A stretch of DNA of 27,569 nt. It comes from Streptomyces sp. NRRL S-118 (lineage in GTDB: Bacteria; Actinomycetota; Actinomycetes; Streptomycetales; Streptomycetaceae). The stretch is from positions 61,239 to 88,807 of the forward strand of contig NZ_KL591025.1 of NCBI RefSeq assembly GCF_000716335.1, read 5' to 3'. The position numbers and the translations under genes were made by a program. Positions 17,075 through 23,975 of this stretch are shown here, piece after piece; the stretch's first letter is position 1; each line of letters starts with the position of its first letter. The notes beneath the pieces were generated by a model that worked only from the letters and a program-made list of their open reading frames with translations, had not been told where the DNA came from and did not search any database.

Positions 17075-17440
17075 TTACGGCCGGTTCAGGCGGATGGAGT
17101 TGATGGGTGTGAGGTCGGCGTACACGCCGGTCTTGGCGGCGATGGGCGCCCCGCAGCCCCCGCCGTTGTAGCCGGTGCACAGGTTCGCGGTCGCGCCGCC
17201 CGTCTGGTTGTTGAGCACCCAGTGGTTGCCGACCTGGTTGCTCAGGTTGTGCGCCCCGTAGCGGTAGAAGACGTGGGTCGGCCGGACGGCGGGGTTCTGG
17301 TTCTGCGGGTAGATGCAGACCGCTCCCTCGGGGCATCCGGCCCAGTCGGCGGCCGGCCTGGCGTCGGCCGAGGCGGTGAACACCATCACGGCCGCGGCCG
17401 CGGTGGCGAGTGCGGCGGCGCTGCGGATCATCTTGCGCAT
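17075..17440 (-). CDS. Small secreted protein, peptidase inhibitor I36-like
   Basis: A 121-residue exported protein. The signal peptide MRKMIRSAAALATAAAAVMV ends near ADA at 25-27, leaving a mature domain of about 94 residues. Cys36 and Cys42 flank PEGAV; Cys88 and Cys96 lie in the second half, so two disulfides are likely. The CPEGAVCIYPQ opening and the closing PINSIRL pattern are typical of the many small Streptomyces secreted proteins assigned to the I36 (SMPI-like) or beta/gamma-crystallin-like fold. Protease inhibition is therefore plausible but not proven. ATG 17440 follows AAGGGGGAAA, an excellent ribosome-binding site. Longer in-frame starts run through repeat DNA upstream and are rejected. 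It is divergent from the glutamate decarboxylase gene. Confidence 0.75.
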   Translation of the reverse strand: MRKMIRSAAALATAAAAVMVFTASADARPAADWAGCPEGAVCIYPQNQNPAVRPTHVFYRYGAHNLSNQVGNHWVLNNQTGGATANLCTGYNGGGCGAPIAAKTGVYADLTPINSIRLNRP

Positions 17441-17461
17441 GTCGTTTCCCCCTTGCAGGTG

Positions 17462-17491
17462 GTGCCTTGCTGGGTCGTGCCTTGCTGGGTC
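17462..17491. repeat. Two perfect 15-bp direct repeats before the I36-like gene
   Basis: GTGCCTTGCTGGGTC occurs at 17462-17476 and again at 17477-17491, followed by a partial third copy starting GTGCCGTCG. It lies about 20 bases upstream of the I36-like start codon, inside its probable 5' untranslated region. Confidence 0.85.
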
Positions 17492-17681
17492 GTGCCGTCG
17501 AGGCCGTGCCGCGGGGGCCGTGCCGTCGTTCCCGGCGACTTCAGGTTGCCGCCGCCGCGCACCGGGGTCGACGGGTTTCCTGTTGCCCGTCGGGCCGGCG
17601 GCCGGGAAACACCCGGTGACCTGGGAGCTCACGGCGCGGAGGTCAACACCGGGGGAGGTCCTGACCGGCGTCGGCGTCGCC

Positions 17682-17726
17682 ATGGCCGAGCTCGGTATGG
17701 CCAAGCTCGGTACGGCCGAGCTCGGT
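17682..17726. repeat. Three 15-bp direct repeats upstream of gad
   Basis: ATGGCCGAGCTCGGT is repeated at 17682, 17697 and 17712 with single-base changes in the second and third copies. Each copy contains a GAGCTC or AAGCTC core. It may be an iterated binding site or simple slippage; no function is evident. Confidence 0.8.
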
Positions 17727-17787
17727 ATGTCGGCTCCGGCGGCCACGGCCGTCGCCACCGACTGAAACCGGAGTCCTTCCGCTCTCG

Positions 17788-17809
17788 CGCGGCCGGGCGC
17801 CCGGCCGCG
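17788..17809. terminator. 22-bp perfect G/C palindrome upstream of gad
   Basis: Ten-base arms (17788-17797 and 17800-17809) flank a central CG, forming a perfect hairpin about 90 bases before the decarboxylase start. It could stop stray transcription entering from the left or act in the gad leader. There is no T-tract. Confidence 0.4.
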
Positions 17810-17900
17810 TCGTGCGGCATACGGGTGAAAGCGGCGCGCCGCCGTCCCTCCCGGGGCATGAGGTCAAGGGGGGCTCCCGGTCGCTCGACGAGAGGACGCC

Positions 17901-19334
17901 ATGGCCCTGCACCACTCCGGCGGCGGCGTGCGCGCCGCCGACCGCGACCTGGAGCTGAATCCGCTCTTCAGCAGGGAGCCGGTGACGGTGCCGCGCGACG
18001 TCCTGCCGGACACGGCGACGGACCCCGCCGTCGCCTACCAGCTCGTGCACGACGAGCTGATGCTGGACGGCAACGCGCGGCTGAACCTGGCGACGTTCGT
18101 CAGCACGTGGGCCGAGCCCCAGGCGTTGCGCCTGATGGCCGAGTGCGCCGACAAGAACATGATCGACAAGGACGAGTACCCGCAGACCGCCGAGCTGGAG
18201 ATGCGCTGCGTGCGCATGCTCGCCCGGCTCTGGAACGCCGCTGATCCGCAGCGGGCACCCGGCTGCTCGACCACCGGGTCGAGCGAGGCGGCGATGCTGG
18301 CGGGGCTGGCGCTCAAGCGGCGCTGGCAGCGGCGGCGCCGGGCGGCCGGGCAGGACACGGGGCGGCCCAACCTGGTCATGGGGATCAATGTCCAGGTCTG
18401 CTGGGAGAAGTTCGCGAACTACTTCGAGGTCGAGCCCCGCTACGTGCCGATGGAGGGCGACCGCCACCACCTCACCGCGGACACCGCGGCCGCGCGGTGC
18501 GACGAGAACACCATCGGGGTGGTGGCCGTGCTCGGGTCGACGTTCGACGGCAGCTACGAGCCGGTCGAGGAGATCGCCGCCGCGCTCGACGCCTTGCAGG
18601 AACGCACCGGCCTGGACGTTCCGGTCCACGTGGACGGGGCGTCCGGGGCCATGATCGCGCCGTTCGTCGACCCCGGTCTGGAGTGGGACTTCCGCGTACC
18701 GCGGGTGGCGTCGATCAACACGTCCGGACACAAGTTCGGCCTGGTGATGCCGGGCGTGGGGTGGGCCTTGTGGCGGGATGCCGACGCCCTCCCCGACGAC
18801 CTGGTCTTCCACGTCAACTACCTGGGCGGCGACATGCCGACGTTCGCACTGAACTTCTCCCGGCCCGGTGCCCAGGTGGTCGCGCAGTACTACAACTTTT
18901 TGAGGCTGGGCTTCGACGGCTACCGCAGGGTCCAGCAGACCTGCCGCGACGTCGCGACGCGACTGGCCCGGAGCATCGGCGAGCTGGGGCCCTTCGAGCT
19001 CCTCACCGACGGCGGTGAGACGCCGGTGTTCGCGTTCCGGCTGGGCGACGGTGTCGGCGCGTACAACGTGTTCGACGTGTCCGCCGGCCTGCGTGAGCGG
19101 GGCTGGCTGGTGCCCGCGTACACCTTCCCGGCCCACCGCACCGATCTCGAAGTGCTGCGCATCGTGGTCCGCAACGGCTTCGGGCACGACCTGGCCGATC
19201 TGCTGCTGGACGACCTGCGGCGGGTGGTGGGTCGGCTGGAACGGCAGGGTGGGCCACGGCGGAACGCCGACGACGCCGGCGGCTTCGCCCACGGAGCCGA
19301 GACGAAGGACCCTCAGCATTCCGGGCGGCAGTGA
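17901..19334 (+). CDS. gad: Glutamate decarboxylase (PLP-dependent)
   Basis: At 477 residues it has the usual length of bacterial GadB-type enzymes, which turn glutamate into GABA and CO2 and consume a proton. The PLP lysine is Lys278 in INTSGHKFGLVMPG, the same context as Lys276 of E. coli GadB. The PLP-ring aspartate is Asp245 in VHVDGASGA, and TTGSSEA (124-130) forms part of the phosphate pocket. The protein is cytoplasmic. ATG 17901 has GAGAGGA six bases upstream. No antiporter gene (GadC type) is adjacent, so an acid-resistance exchange system is not evident here; GABA-shunt metabolism is an alternative. The next gene downstream is a decayed glutamine amidotransferase starting one base after the stop. 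Confidence 0.93.
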   Translation: MALHHSGGGVRAADRDLELNPLFSREPVTVPRDVLPDTATDPAVAYQLVHDELMLDGNARLNLATFVSTWAEPQALRLMAECADKNMIDKDEYPQTAELEMRCVRMLARLWNAADPQRAPGCSTTGSSEAAMLAGLALKRRWQRRRRAAGQDTGRPNLVMGINVQVCWEKFANYFEVEPRYVPMEGDRHHLTADTAAARCDENTIGVVAVLGSTFDGSYEPVEEIAAALDALQERTGLDVPVHVDGASGAMIAPFVDPGLEWDFRVPRVASINTSGHKFGLVMPGVGWALWRDADALPDDLVFHVNYLGGDMPTFALNFSRPGAQVVAQYYNFLRLGFDGYRRVQQTCRDVATRLARSIGELGPFELLTDGGETPVFAFRLGDGVGAYNVFDVSAGLRERGWLVPAYTFPAHRTDLEVLRIVVRNGFGHDLADLLLDDLRRVVGRLERQGGPRRNADDAGGFAHGAETKDPQHSGRQ

Positions 19335-19335
19335 G

Positions 19336-19740
19336 ATGTGCCGGCTCCTCGGGACGATCGGCGCACCGTACCGCGCCGCGCCCGCGCCGCCTTCCGGCTG
19401 CCGGCCGCCCCGGACAGTCTCCGGGACCGGTCCGGCCGCGCACCGGCGCCACGGGCGTCGGGTGCTTCGACGAGAACGGCGCCCCATGGGCCGACCGGGC
19501 GCCCGTGGCCCCTGCCCGGACCGCAGCGGCACCGCGGGCGCATGCGGGCCACTCGGGGGGCCTGGCGTCCGTCCCGGCGGTCGTGGTGACCGGCGAGCGG
19601 CCGGACGACGACCCGCGCGGCCGGCTGATGGAGCCCGGCGAGCTGCCGCGCGTCGCGCCCGGCGCGCGCACGAGCAGCCGCATCGCCCTGCCGGGCCCTC
19701 CGGCGCACCCGCCGCGAACCCGGCATGATTGGCGGGACAC
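19336..19740 (+). pseudogene. Remnant of a class II glutamine amidotransferase
   Basis: Immediately after gad, ATG 19336 opens MCRLLGTIGAP, the hallmark start of class II (Ntn) glutamine amidotransferases with Cys2 as nucleophile. After about ten residues the similarity is lost in that frame. It reappears in another frame as GVGCFDENGAPW and then PAVVVTGERPDDDPRGRLMEPGELPRVAPG followed by IALPGPPAHP, split here only by reading. Those are typical of the C-terminal part of YafJ-like amidotransferases. The whole is about 400 bases instead of about 750, so it has both a frameshift and large internal deletions. The start codon and gad are nearly overlapping, so it was probably once co-transcribed. 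It is judged from family memory; no alignment was run. Confidence 0.5.
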
Positions 19741-19758
19741 CGCTCCAGGTCGATACTC

Positions 19759-19947
19759 CTAGGAGCCGGCGCCGGGGGTGTTCTTCTTGCGTACGGATTC
19801 CTGAGCGGTCGGGCTCGGGGTGAGGCTGTCGGCCGCCTCACCGTCGTCCGTGTCGTCCGCGTCCTCGTCGAGGCGGAGTTCCGCCTCCTCGAACTCGTGC
19901 AGGACCTCGTCCTCGGCCGTCCGGGGCCGGTGCTTCGGCTCGTTCAT
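19759..19947 (-). CDS. Small acidic protein of unknown function
   Basis: 62 residues, starting MNEPKHRPRTAEDEVLHEFEEAEL, with a central run of Asp/Glu (LDEDADDTDDGEAAD) and a Ser/Thr/Pro/Lys tail. It is predicted to be mostly disordered apart from one amphipathic helix. No family is recognised. ATG 19947 lies 29 bases after the metallophosphoesterase stop, with GAGGAA about ten bases upstream, so it is probably the third gene of the accE-phosphoesterase unit. Codon bias in the acidic helix looks coding, but such short frames are never certain. Confidence 0.55.
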   Translation of the reverse strand: MNEPKHRPRTAEDEVLHEFEEAELRLDEDADDTDDGEAADSLTPSPTAQESVRKKNTPGAGS

Positions 19948-19976
19948 GCGTTCCGTGTTCCTCGTGGTACGCCGTT

Positions 19977-20495
19977 CTAACCCGTGACCGCGCCGAGGCG
20001 GTGCAGCTCGACCCCGGCCAGCCGGCCGCCGGTCACGAGCGCGGTCATGTACGTGCGGTGGGGCTGGCGGCGCCGGTCGGTCGGTGAGCCGGGGTTCAGC
20101 AGCCGCAGCCCGCCGGGGCCCGTGGTGTCCCACGGGATGTGGCTGTGTCCGAACACCAGGACGTCGAGGTCGGGGAACCGCTGCTCGCAGCGGCGCTCGC
20201 GGCCCTGCGCGGGACCGGAGTCGTGGACGACGCCCCACCGCAGCCCGCCGAGGACGGCGCGGGCGACCTCGGGCAGCCGGGCGCGCAGGTCCGGGCCGTC
20301 GTTGTTGCCGTGGACGGCGACCAGCAGGCGGGCACGGGACTCCAGCAGATCGAGGGTCGCGGTGTCCACCCAGTCCCCGGCGTGCACGACCGCATCGGCC
20401 CGCTCCACGGCGTCGAGCAGCTCGGCCGGCAGGCTCTTGGCGCATTTCGGCACATGGGTGTCGGAGGTGAGGACCAGCCGGACCTCGTCGCTCAT
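19977..20495 (-). CDS. YfcE/MJ0936-type metallophosphoesterase
   Basis: A 172-residue single-domain calcineurin-like phosphoesterase. The metal-binding motifs occur in order: DTH (Asp12, His14), GDWVD (Asp41), GNND (Asn64/65, Asp66), VVHDSG (His91) and GHSHIP (His117, His119). The usual GDxxH second-motif tail is altered to GDWVD, which some YfcE relatives share. Members hydrolyse phosphodiesters or phosphomonoesters with two metal ions; the natural substrate is unknown. The ATG overlaps the stop of the upstream AccE-like gene by four bases and has no clear Shine-Dalgarno, so it probably depends on translational coupling to that gene. Confidence 0.85.
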   Translation of the reverse strand: MSDEVRLVLTSDTHVPKCAKSLPAELLDAVERADAVVHAGDWVDTATLDLLESRARLLVAVHGNNDGPDLRARLPEVARAVLGGLRWGVVHDSGPAQGRERRCEQRFPDLDVLVFGHSHIPWDTTGPGGLRLLNPGSPTDRRRQPHRTYMTALVTGGRLAGVELHRLGAVTG

Positions 20496-20728
20496 CGCCG
20501 GTGGTGATGGTGGTGGTGGAGGACCGCGCCGATGCGCGCCCGCCACGAGCCGGGCAGCGCGTGCGCCCTCCAGCCCCGGTCCCACTCGGCCCGGCGGGGC
20601 GCCCGGTCCGGCTCGGCTCCGGCGGCCCCGGCCGCGTCCCGGGAGGCGAGCGCGGTCAGTACGGCGGTGAGCGCGGCCAGCTCGATGGCGGTCGGCCGGC
20701 CGTGGACGATACGCAGGTGGTGCGGCAT
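20492..20728 (-). CDS. accE: Acyl-CoA carboxylase epsilon subunit-like protein with natural His6 tail
   Basis: 78 residues with the AccE/PccE pattern. A short N-terminal strand LRIVHGRPTAIELAALTAVLTAL leads into an Ala-rich low-complexity linker. A Trp/Arg-rich C-terminal segment follows (AEWDRGWRAHALPGSWRAR). In Streptomyces such peptides bind the beta subunit of acetyl/propionyl-CoA carboxylases and raise activity; they normally sit beside the beta-subunit gene, which is not present here. The last residues are six consecutive histidines (71-76) then RR, encoded by CAC/CAT codons. ATG 20728 gives a family-like N-terminus, though its Shine-Dalgarno is weak; longer in-frame starts exist. The stop overlaps the phosphoesterase start. 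Confidence 0.7.
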   Translation of the reverse strand: MPHHLRIVHGRPTAIELAALTAVLTALASRDAAGAAGAEPDRAPRRAEWDRGWRAHALPGSWRARIGAVLHHHHHHRR

Positions 20729-21076
20729 GCACTCATGCTGCGCCGCGGGATCCGCCCCGGGCATGTCGTGCTCGGCCACCCGGGTGAGGAGTGGGCTCGC
20801 CGGACGGTCTCTGTTGTTGCGCGCCGCGCGAGCGCCGCTCTCCATTCACCGTCGCGGGCCGGGACCATCCGGGGCGCGGAGGGGGCGGTGGCACTCGCCG
20901 GAGGCGTTCCCGGGCGGCGGCGGGCCGCCCGGGCGCCCGTCCCGGAGCGGCCGTTCGCCGGTACCGCTGGGTCGTCCGGTCACCGCTTCGGCTCAACCGG
21001 GGCGGGAAATCCTCGACGCGCGCCGCGGTCGCAGGTCCGTGATTCTTTGAGCAAACGCGACGAAAGGGCTTACGTC
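20729..21076. other. Divergent intergenic region between accE-like gene and rppA
   Basis: No gene is supported in these 348 bases. A 10-bp perfect stem (CCCGGGCGGC at 20909-20918 with its complement at 20924-20933, 5-nt loop) lies near the middle. The rppA ribosome-binding site CGAAAGGG is at 21061-21068. No consensus promoter stands out, although the last 80 bases are less GC-rich and would be the natural place for the rppA promoter. Confidence 0.5.
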
Positions 21077-22135
21077 ATGGCCACGTTGTGCAGACCCGCA
21101 GTGGCGGTCCCTGAGCATGTCATCACAATGCAGCAGACGCTTGATCTGGCGCGGTCCATCCACGCGGACCACCCGCAGCTGGCGCTGGCGCTGCGGCTGA
21201 TGGAGAACACCGGCGTACGGAAAAGGCATCTCCTGCGGCCGATCGAGGAAACACTCAAGCACCCCGGTTTCGAGGCCCGCAACGCGGTCTACGAAGCGGA
21301 GTCCAAGGCGCGTGTGCCGGCGGTCATCCGCCAGGCGCTCGACGACGCGGAACTCCGCGCCCAGGACATCGATGTGATCATCTATGTGTCCTGCACCGGC
21401 TTCATGATGCCGTCGTTGACCGCCTGGCTGATCAACACGATGGGCTTCCGCACGGACACGCGGCAGATCCCCATCGCCCAGCTGGGGTGCGCCGCCGGCG
21501 GTGCGGCCATCAACCGCGCGCACGATTTCTGCACCGCCTACCCGGAGGCCAACGCGCTCATCGTGGCCTGCGAGTTCTGCTCCCTGTGCTACCAGCCCAC
21601 CGACCTGGAGGTCGGCAACCTGCTGTCCAACGGCCTGTTCGGGGACGGTCTGGCCGCCGCGGTCATGCGCGGCCGGGGCGGGACGGGCATCTCGCTGGAG
21701 CGCAACGGTTCGTACCTGGTCCCGCAGACCGAGGAGTGGATCGCGTACGACATCAAGGACACCGGGTTCCACTTCAAGCTCGACAAGCGCGTGCCCGGCA
21801 CGATGGAACCGCTGGCGCCCGCATTGAAGGAGCTGGCGGGGCAGCACGGTTGGGACGCGTCCGACCTGGACTTCTACATCATCCACGCCGGCGGGCCGAG
21901 GATCCTCGACGACCTCAGCAAGTTCCTGGGCGTACCGCCGGAGGCGTTCCGCTTCAGTCGGGCCACGCTCACCGAGTACGGCAACATCGCCAGCGCCGTC
22001 GTCCTGGACGCGCTGCGCCGGCTGTTCGACGAAGGCAGCGCCGAGCACGATGCGCGCGGCCTGCTCGCCGGGTTCGGCCCCGGCATCACCGCCGAGATGT
22101 CCCTCGGTCGCTGGACCATCTCCGACCGCTCCTGA
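21077..22135 (+). CDS. rppA: 1,3,6,8-tetrahydroxynaphthalene synthase (type III PKS)
   Basis: A 352-residue chalcone-synthase-fold enzyme. The catalytic triad is at the positions known for Streptomyces THN synthases: Cys138 (LGCAAGGAA), His270 (IIHAGGP) and Asn303 (YGNIAS). Cys106 in VSCTGFMMP, a residue linked to polyketide elongation in this family, is also present. It condenses five malonyl-CoA units and cyclises the pentaketide to THN, which oxidises to flaviolin. ATG 21077 has CGAAAGGG eight bases upstream. The following P450 and cupin genes reproduce the S. coelicolor SCO1206-1208 arrangement, making this assignment firm. Polymers of flaviolin are dark pigments that protect against UV. 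Confidence 0.95.
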   Translation: MATLCRPAVAVPEHVITMQQTLDLARSIHADHPQLALALRLMENTGVRKRHLLRPIEETLKHPGFEARNAVYEAESKARVPAVIRQALDDAELRAQDIDVIIYVSCTGFMMPSLTAWLINTMGFRTDTRQIPIAQLGCAAGGAAINRAHDFCTAYPEANALIVACEFCSLCYQPTDLEVGNLLSNGLFGDGLAAAVMRGRGGTGISLERNGSYLVPQTEEWIAYDIKDTGFHFKLDKRVPGTMEPLAPALKELAGQHGWDASDLDFYIIHAGGPRILDDLSKFLGVPPEAFRFSRATLTEYGNIASAVVLDALRRLFDEGSAEHDARGLLAGFGPGITAEMSLGRWTISDRS

Positions 22136-22161
22136 CCGCGTCTTCGCAGAGGAATCGCACC

Positions 22162-23373
22162 GTGCTGGATGAGACGACCACGGCCCCCCTTCCCCCCGTG
22201 CGCGAATGGCCCGCGCTCGATCTGTTCGGGGTGGACTTCGACCCGGTGCTCGCCGAGCTGATGAGGGAGGGGCCGGTCACCCGGATCAAGCTGCCCAACG
22301 GTGAGGGCTGGGCCTGGCTGGTGACGCGTTACGACGATGTGCGGATGGTGACCAACGATCCGCGCTTCAGCCGCAAGCTGGTCGTCCAGCACGACGTCAC
22401 CCGGCTGGCCCCGCACTTCATCCCCGTCGACGGGGCGGTCGGCTTCGAGGACCCGCCCGACCACACGCGGCTGCGGCGCGCGGTGGCACCGGCGTTCACC
22501 ACGCGCGGTGTGGAGCGGGTGCGGCAGCGGGCCAAGGAGAGCCTCGACGAGCTGGTCGAGGAGCTGCTGCAGGACGGGCCGCCGGCCGACTTCACCGAGC
22601 GGCTGCTCGGCCCGTTCCCGCTGGCCGTGGTCTGCGAGCTGATGGGTGTCGCGGAGGCGGACCGGCCGCGGATGCACGAGTGGACGTCGCTCATCCTGTC
22701 CTCGGCACAGGGAGCGGAGCGCAGTCAGCAGGCCAAGGAGGAGATGTGCGCCTACTTCGCGGAGGTGCTGCGCGAGCGGCACCCCGGCGGGGAGGACGTC
22801 ATCGGCCTGCTGGCGGCGGCCATCGAGAACGGTGAGATCACCGCGTCGGAGGCGGTCGGGCTGGCGCTGCTGATCCAGATCGGCGGCGAGGCGGTCACCA
22901 ACAACGTCGGCAACATGCTGTTCCTCCTGCTCACGCACCCGGAGCACCTCGCCCGGATGCGGGAGGAGCCGGAGATCCGCCCGCGCGCCATCGACGAGTT
23001 GCTGCGCTACATCCCGCACCGCAGCGCGGTGGGCCTGTCGCGGATCGCGCTGGAGGACGTGACGGTCGCCGGGGTGCGCATCCGGGCCGGCGATCCGGTC
23101 TACGTGTCGTACCTGGCGGCGAACCGCGATCCGGAGGTGTTCGCCGACCCCGGGACGCTGGACTTCGACCGGAGTCCCAATCCGCACGTGGCGTTCGGGT
23201 ACGGGCCGCACTACTGCGTCGGCGCGATGCTGGCGCGGCTGGAGTCGGAGCTCCTCGTGGACGCCATGGTGGACCGGTTCCCCGGGCTGCGGTTCGCCGT
23301 TCCGGTGGAGCAGCTGCGGTTCCGCCGCGGTGCGCTCATCCGCGGGCCCGAGTCCCTCCCGGTGACCTGGTGA
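22162..23373 (+). CDS. CYP158A-type cytochrome P450 (flaviolin-coupling)
   Basis: A 403-residue soluble bacterial P450 very close to S. coelicolor CYP158A2 throughout (for example EGPVTRIKLPNGEGWAWLVT and the ending GPESLPVTW). The heme ligand is Cys352 in FGYGPHYCVGAM, and the ExxR is Glu279-Arg282. In the I helix, GGEAVTNN (241-248) places Ala244 where most P450s have the proton-delivery Thr, a feature known for CYP158A2. It should couple flaviolin molecules oxidatively into biflaviolin or triflaviolin, using ferredoxin partners encoded elsewhere. GTG 22162 has AGAGGA eight bases upstream and lies 26 bases after rppA. The stop overlaps the cupin start. Confidence 0.93.
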   Translation: MLDETTTAPLPPVREWPALDLFGVDFDPVLAELMREGPVTRIKLPNGEGWAWLVTRYDDVRMVTNDPRFSRKLVVQHDVTRLAPHFIPVDGAVGFEDPPDHTRLRRAVAPAFTTRGVERVRQRAKESLDELVEELLQDGPPADFTERLLGPFPLAVVCELMGVAEADRPRMHEWTSLILSSAQGAERSQQAKEEMCAYFAEVLRERHPGGEDVIGLLAAAIENGEITASEAVGLALLIQIGGEAVTNNVGNMLFLLLTHPEHLARMREEPEIRPRAIDELLRYIPHRSAVGLSRIALEDVTVAGVRIRAGDPVYVSYLAANRDPEVFADPGTLDFDRSPNPHVAFGYGPHYCVGAMLARLESELLVDAMVDRFPGLRFAVPVEQLRFRRGALIRGPESLPVTW

Positions 23374-23942
23374 CCGCGCACCTGGGGGCGCCGGTGTCCC
23401 TGCTGGAGGGCGCACCCGAGGGGCTGCTCGTCCCACCGGGGCAGGGCCGTACCTTGCGTACGCCGGCCCAGCAGGTGACGTTCAAGGTGACGGGTGAGCA
23501 CTCGCGGGTGGCGTCGAGCTTCGAGGTCGTGGTCTCGCCCGGCTTCGACGTCGGAGCGCATGTGCACACGCGCAGCGAGGAGCTGTTCTACGTCCTGGAG
23601 GGCGAGCTGGACGTGCTGGCGTTCGAGCCGCGGGTGCGGACGCGGGACGACTGGCGGAACTGGGAGTCGTCGTCGGGGAAGCGGGTGGTGCGGGCCACAC
23701 CGGGCACGGTGATCGTGGTGCCGCCGGGCTGTCCGCACGCGTTCGCCAACCGGACGGACGCACCGGCGAAGATGTTCTTCCAGGCGTCGCCGCCACCGGA
23801 CCACGAGCGCTACTTCGACGAACTCCTGGAGATCCTCGATCAGGGCGGTCCCGTGGATCACGCCGCGATCGCGGCGCTGCGGGCGCGGTACGACATCGAG
23901 CAGCTCACGCCGCTGCGGCACGACGCGCACGCGGAGGCGTGA
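23370..23942 (+). CDS. momA: Cupin monooxygenase, MomA/SCO1208-like (THN to flaviolin)
   Basis: A 190-residue single-cupin protein. Motif 1 is GAHVHTRSEELFYVLEG (metal-binding His64, His66, Glu70/71). Motif 2 is VPPGCPHAFAN with its His. The C-terminal helices (about 150-190) are shared with SCO1208-like proteins. In S. antibioticus and S. coelicolor the equivalent cupin oxidises tetrahydroxynaphthalene to flaviolin, the substrate of the P450. It begins at GTG 23370, overlapping the P450 stop as GTGA, so the three genes are one translationally coupled operon. The symbol is given by synteny and similarity; biochemical identity is inferred. Confidence 0.85.
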   Translation: MTAHLGAPVSLLEGAPEGLLVPPGQGRTLRTPAQQVTFKVTGEHSRVASSFEVVVSPGFDVGAHVHTRSEELFYVLEGELDVLAFEPRVRTRDDWRNWESSSGKRVVRATPGTVIVVPPGCPHAFANRTDAPAKMFFQASPPPDHERYFDELLEILDQGGPVDHAAIAALRARYDIEQLTPLRHDAHAEA

Positions 23943-23975
23943 GCGCGTCGTGCCGCCGGCGGGCCGCCCGGCCGT

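Larger units (their letters stand above)
17441..17900. other. Repeat-containing divergent intergenic region (I36-like / gad)
   Basis: This 460-base stretch holds no gene I can support. It should carry the promoters of the two divergent genes, but no consensus boxes stand out. It contains two unrelated sets of 15-bp direct repeats (17462-17491 and 17682-17726) and a long G/C palindrome at 17788-17809. A short plus-strand frame across the second set would read MAELGMAKLGTAELGM, but it has no ribosome-binding site. Confidence 0.5.

Noticed and set aside
12751..17103. 1450-residue open frame on the plus strand opposite the STAND-WD40 gene
   Set aside because: It is antisense to a protein with clear HTH, Walker and WD40 motifs. 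Its Gly/Pro/Arg/Gln-rich repeats are the mirror image of the WD40 repeats at high GC, and no domain is recognisable.
17682..17765. Short plus-strand ORF MAELGMAKLGTAELGM...
   Set aside because: It has no ribosome-binding site and is explained by the 15-bp DNA repeat; no precursor-processing or export gene lies nearby to suggest a peptide product.
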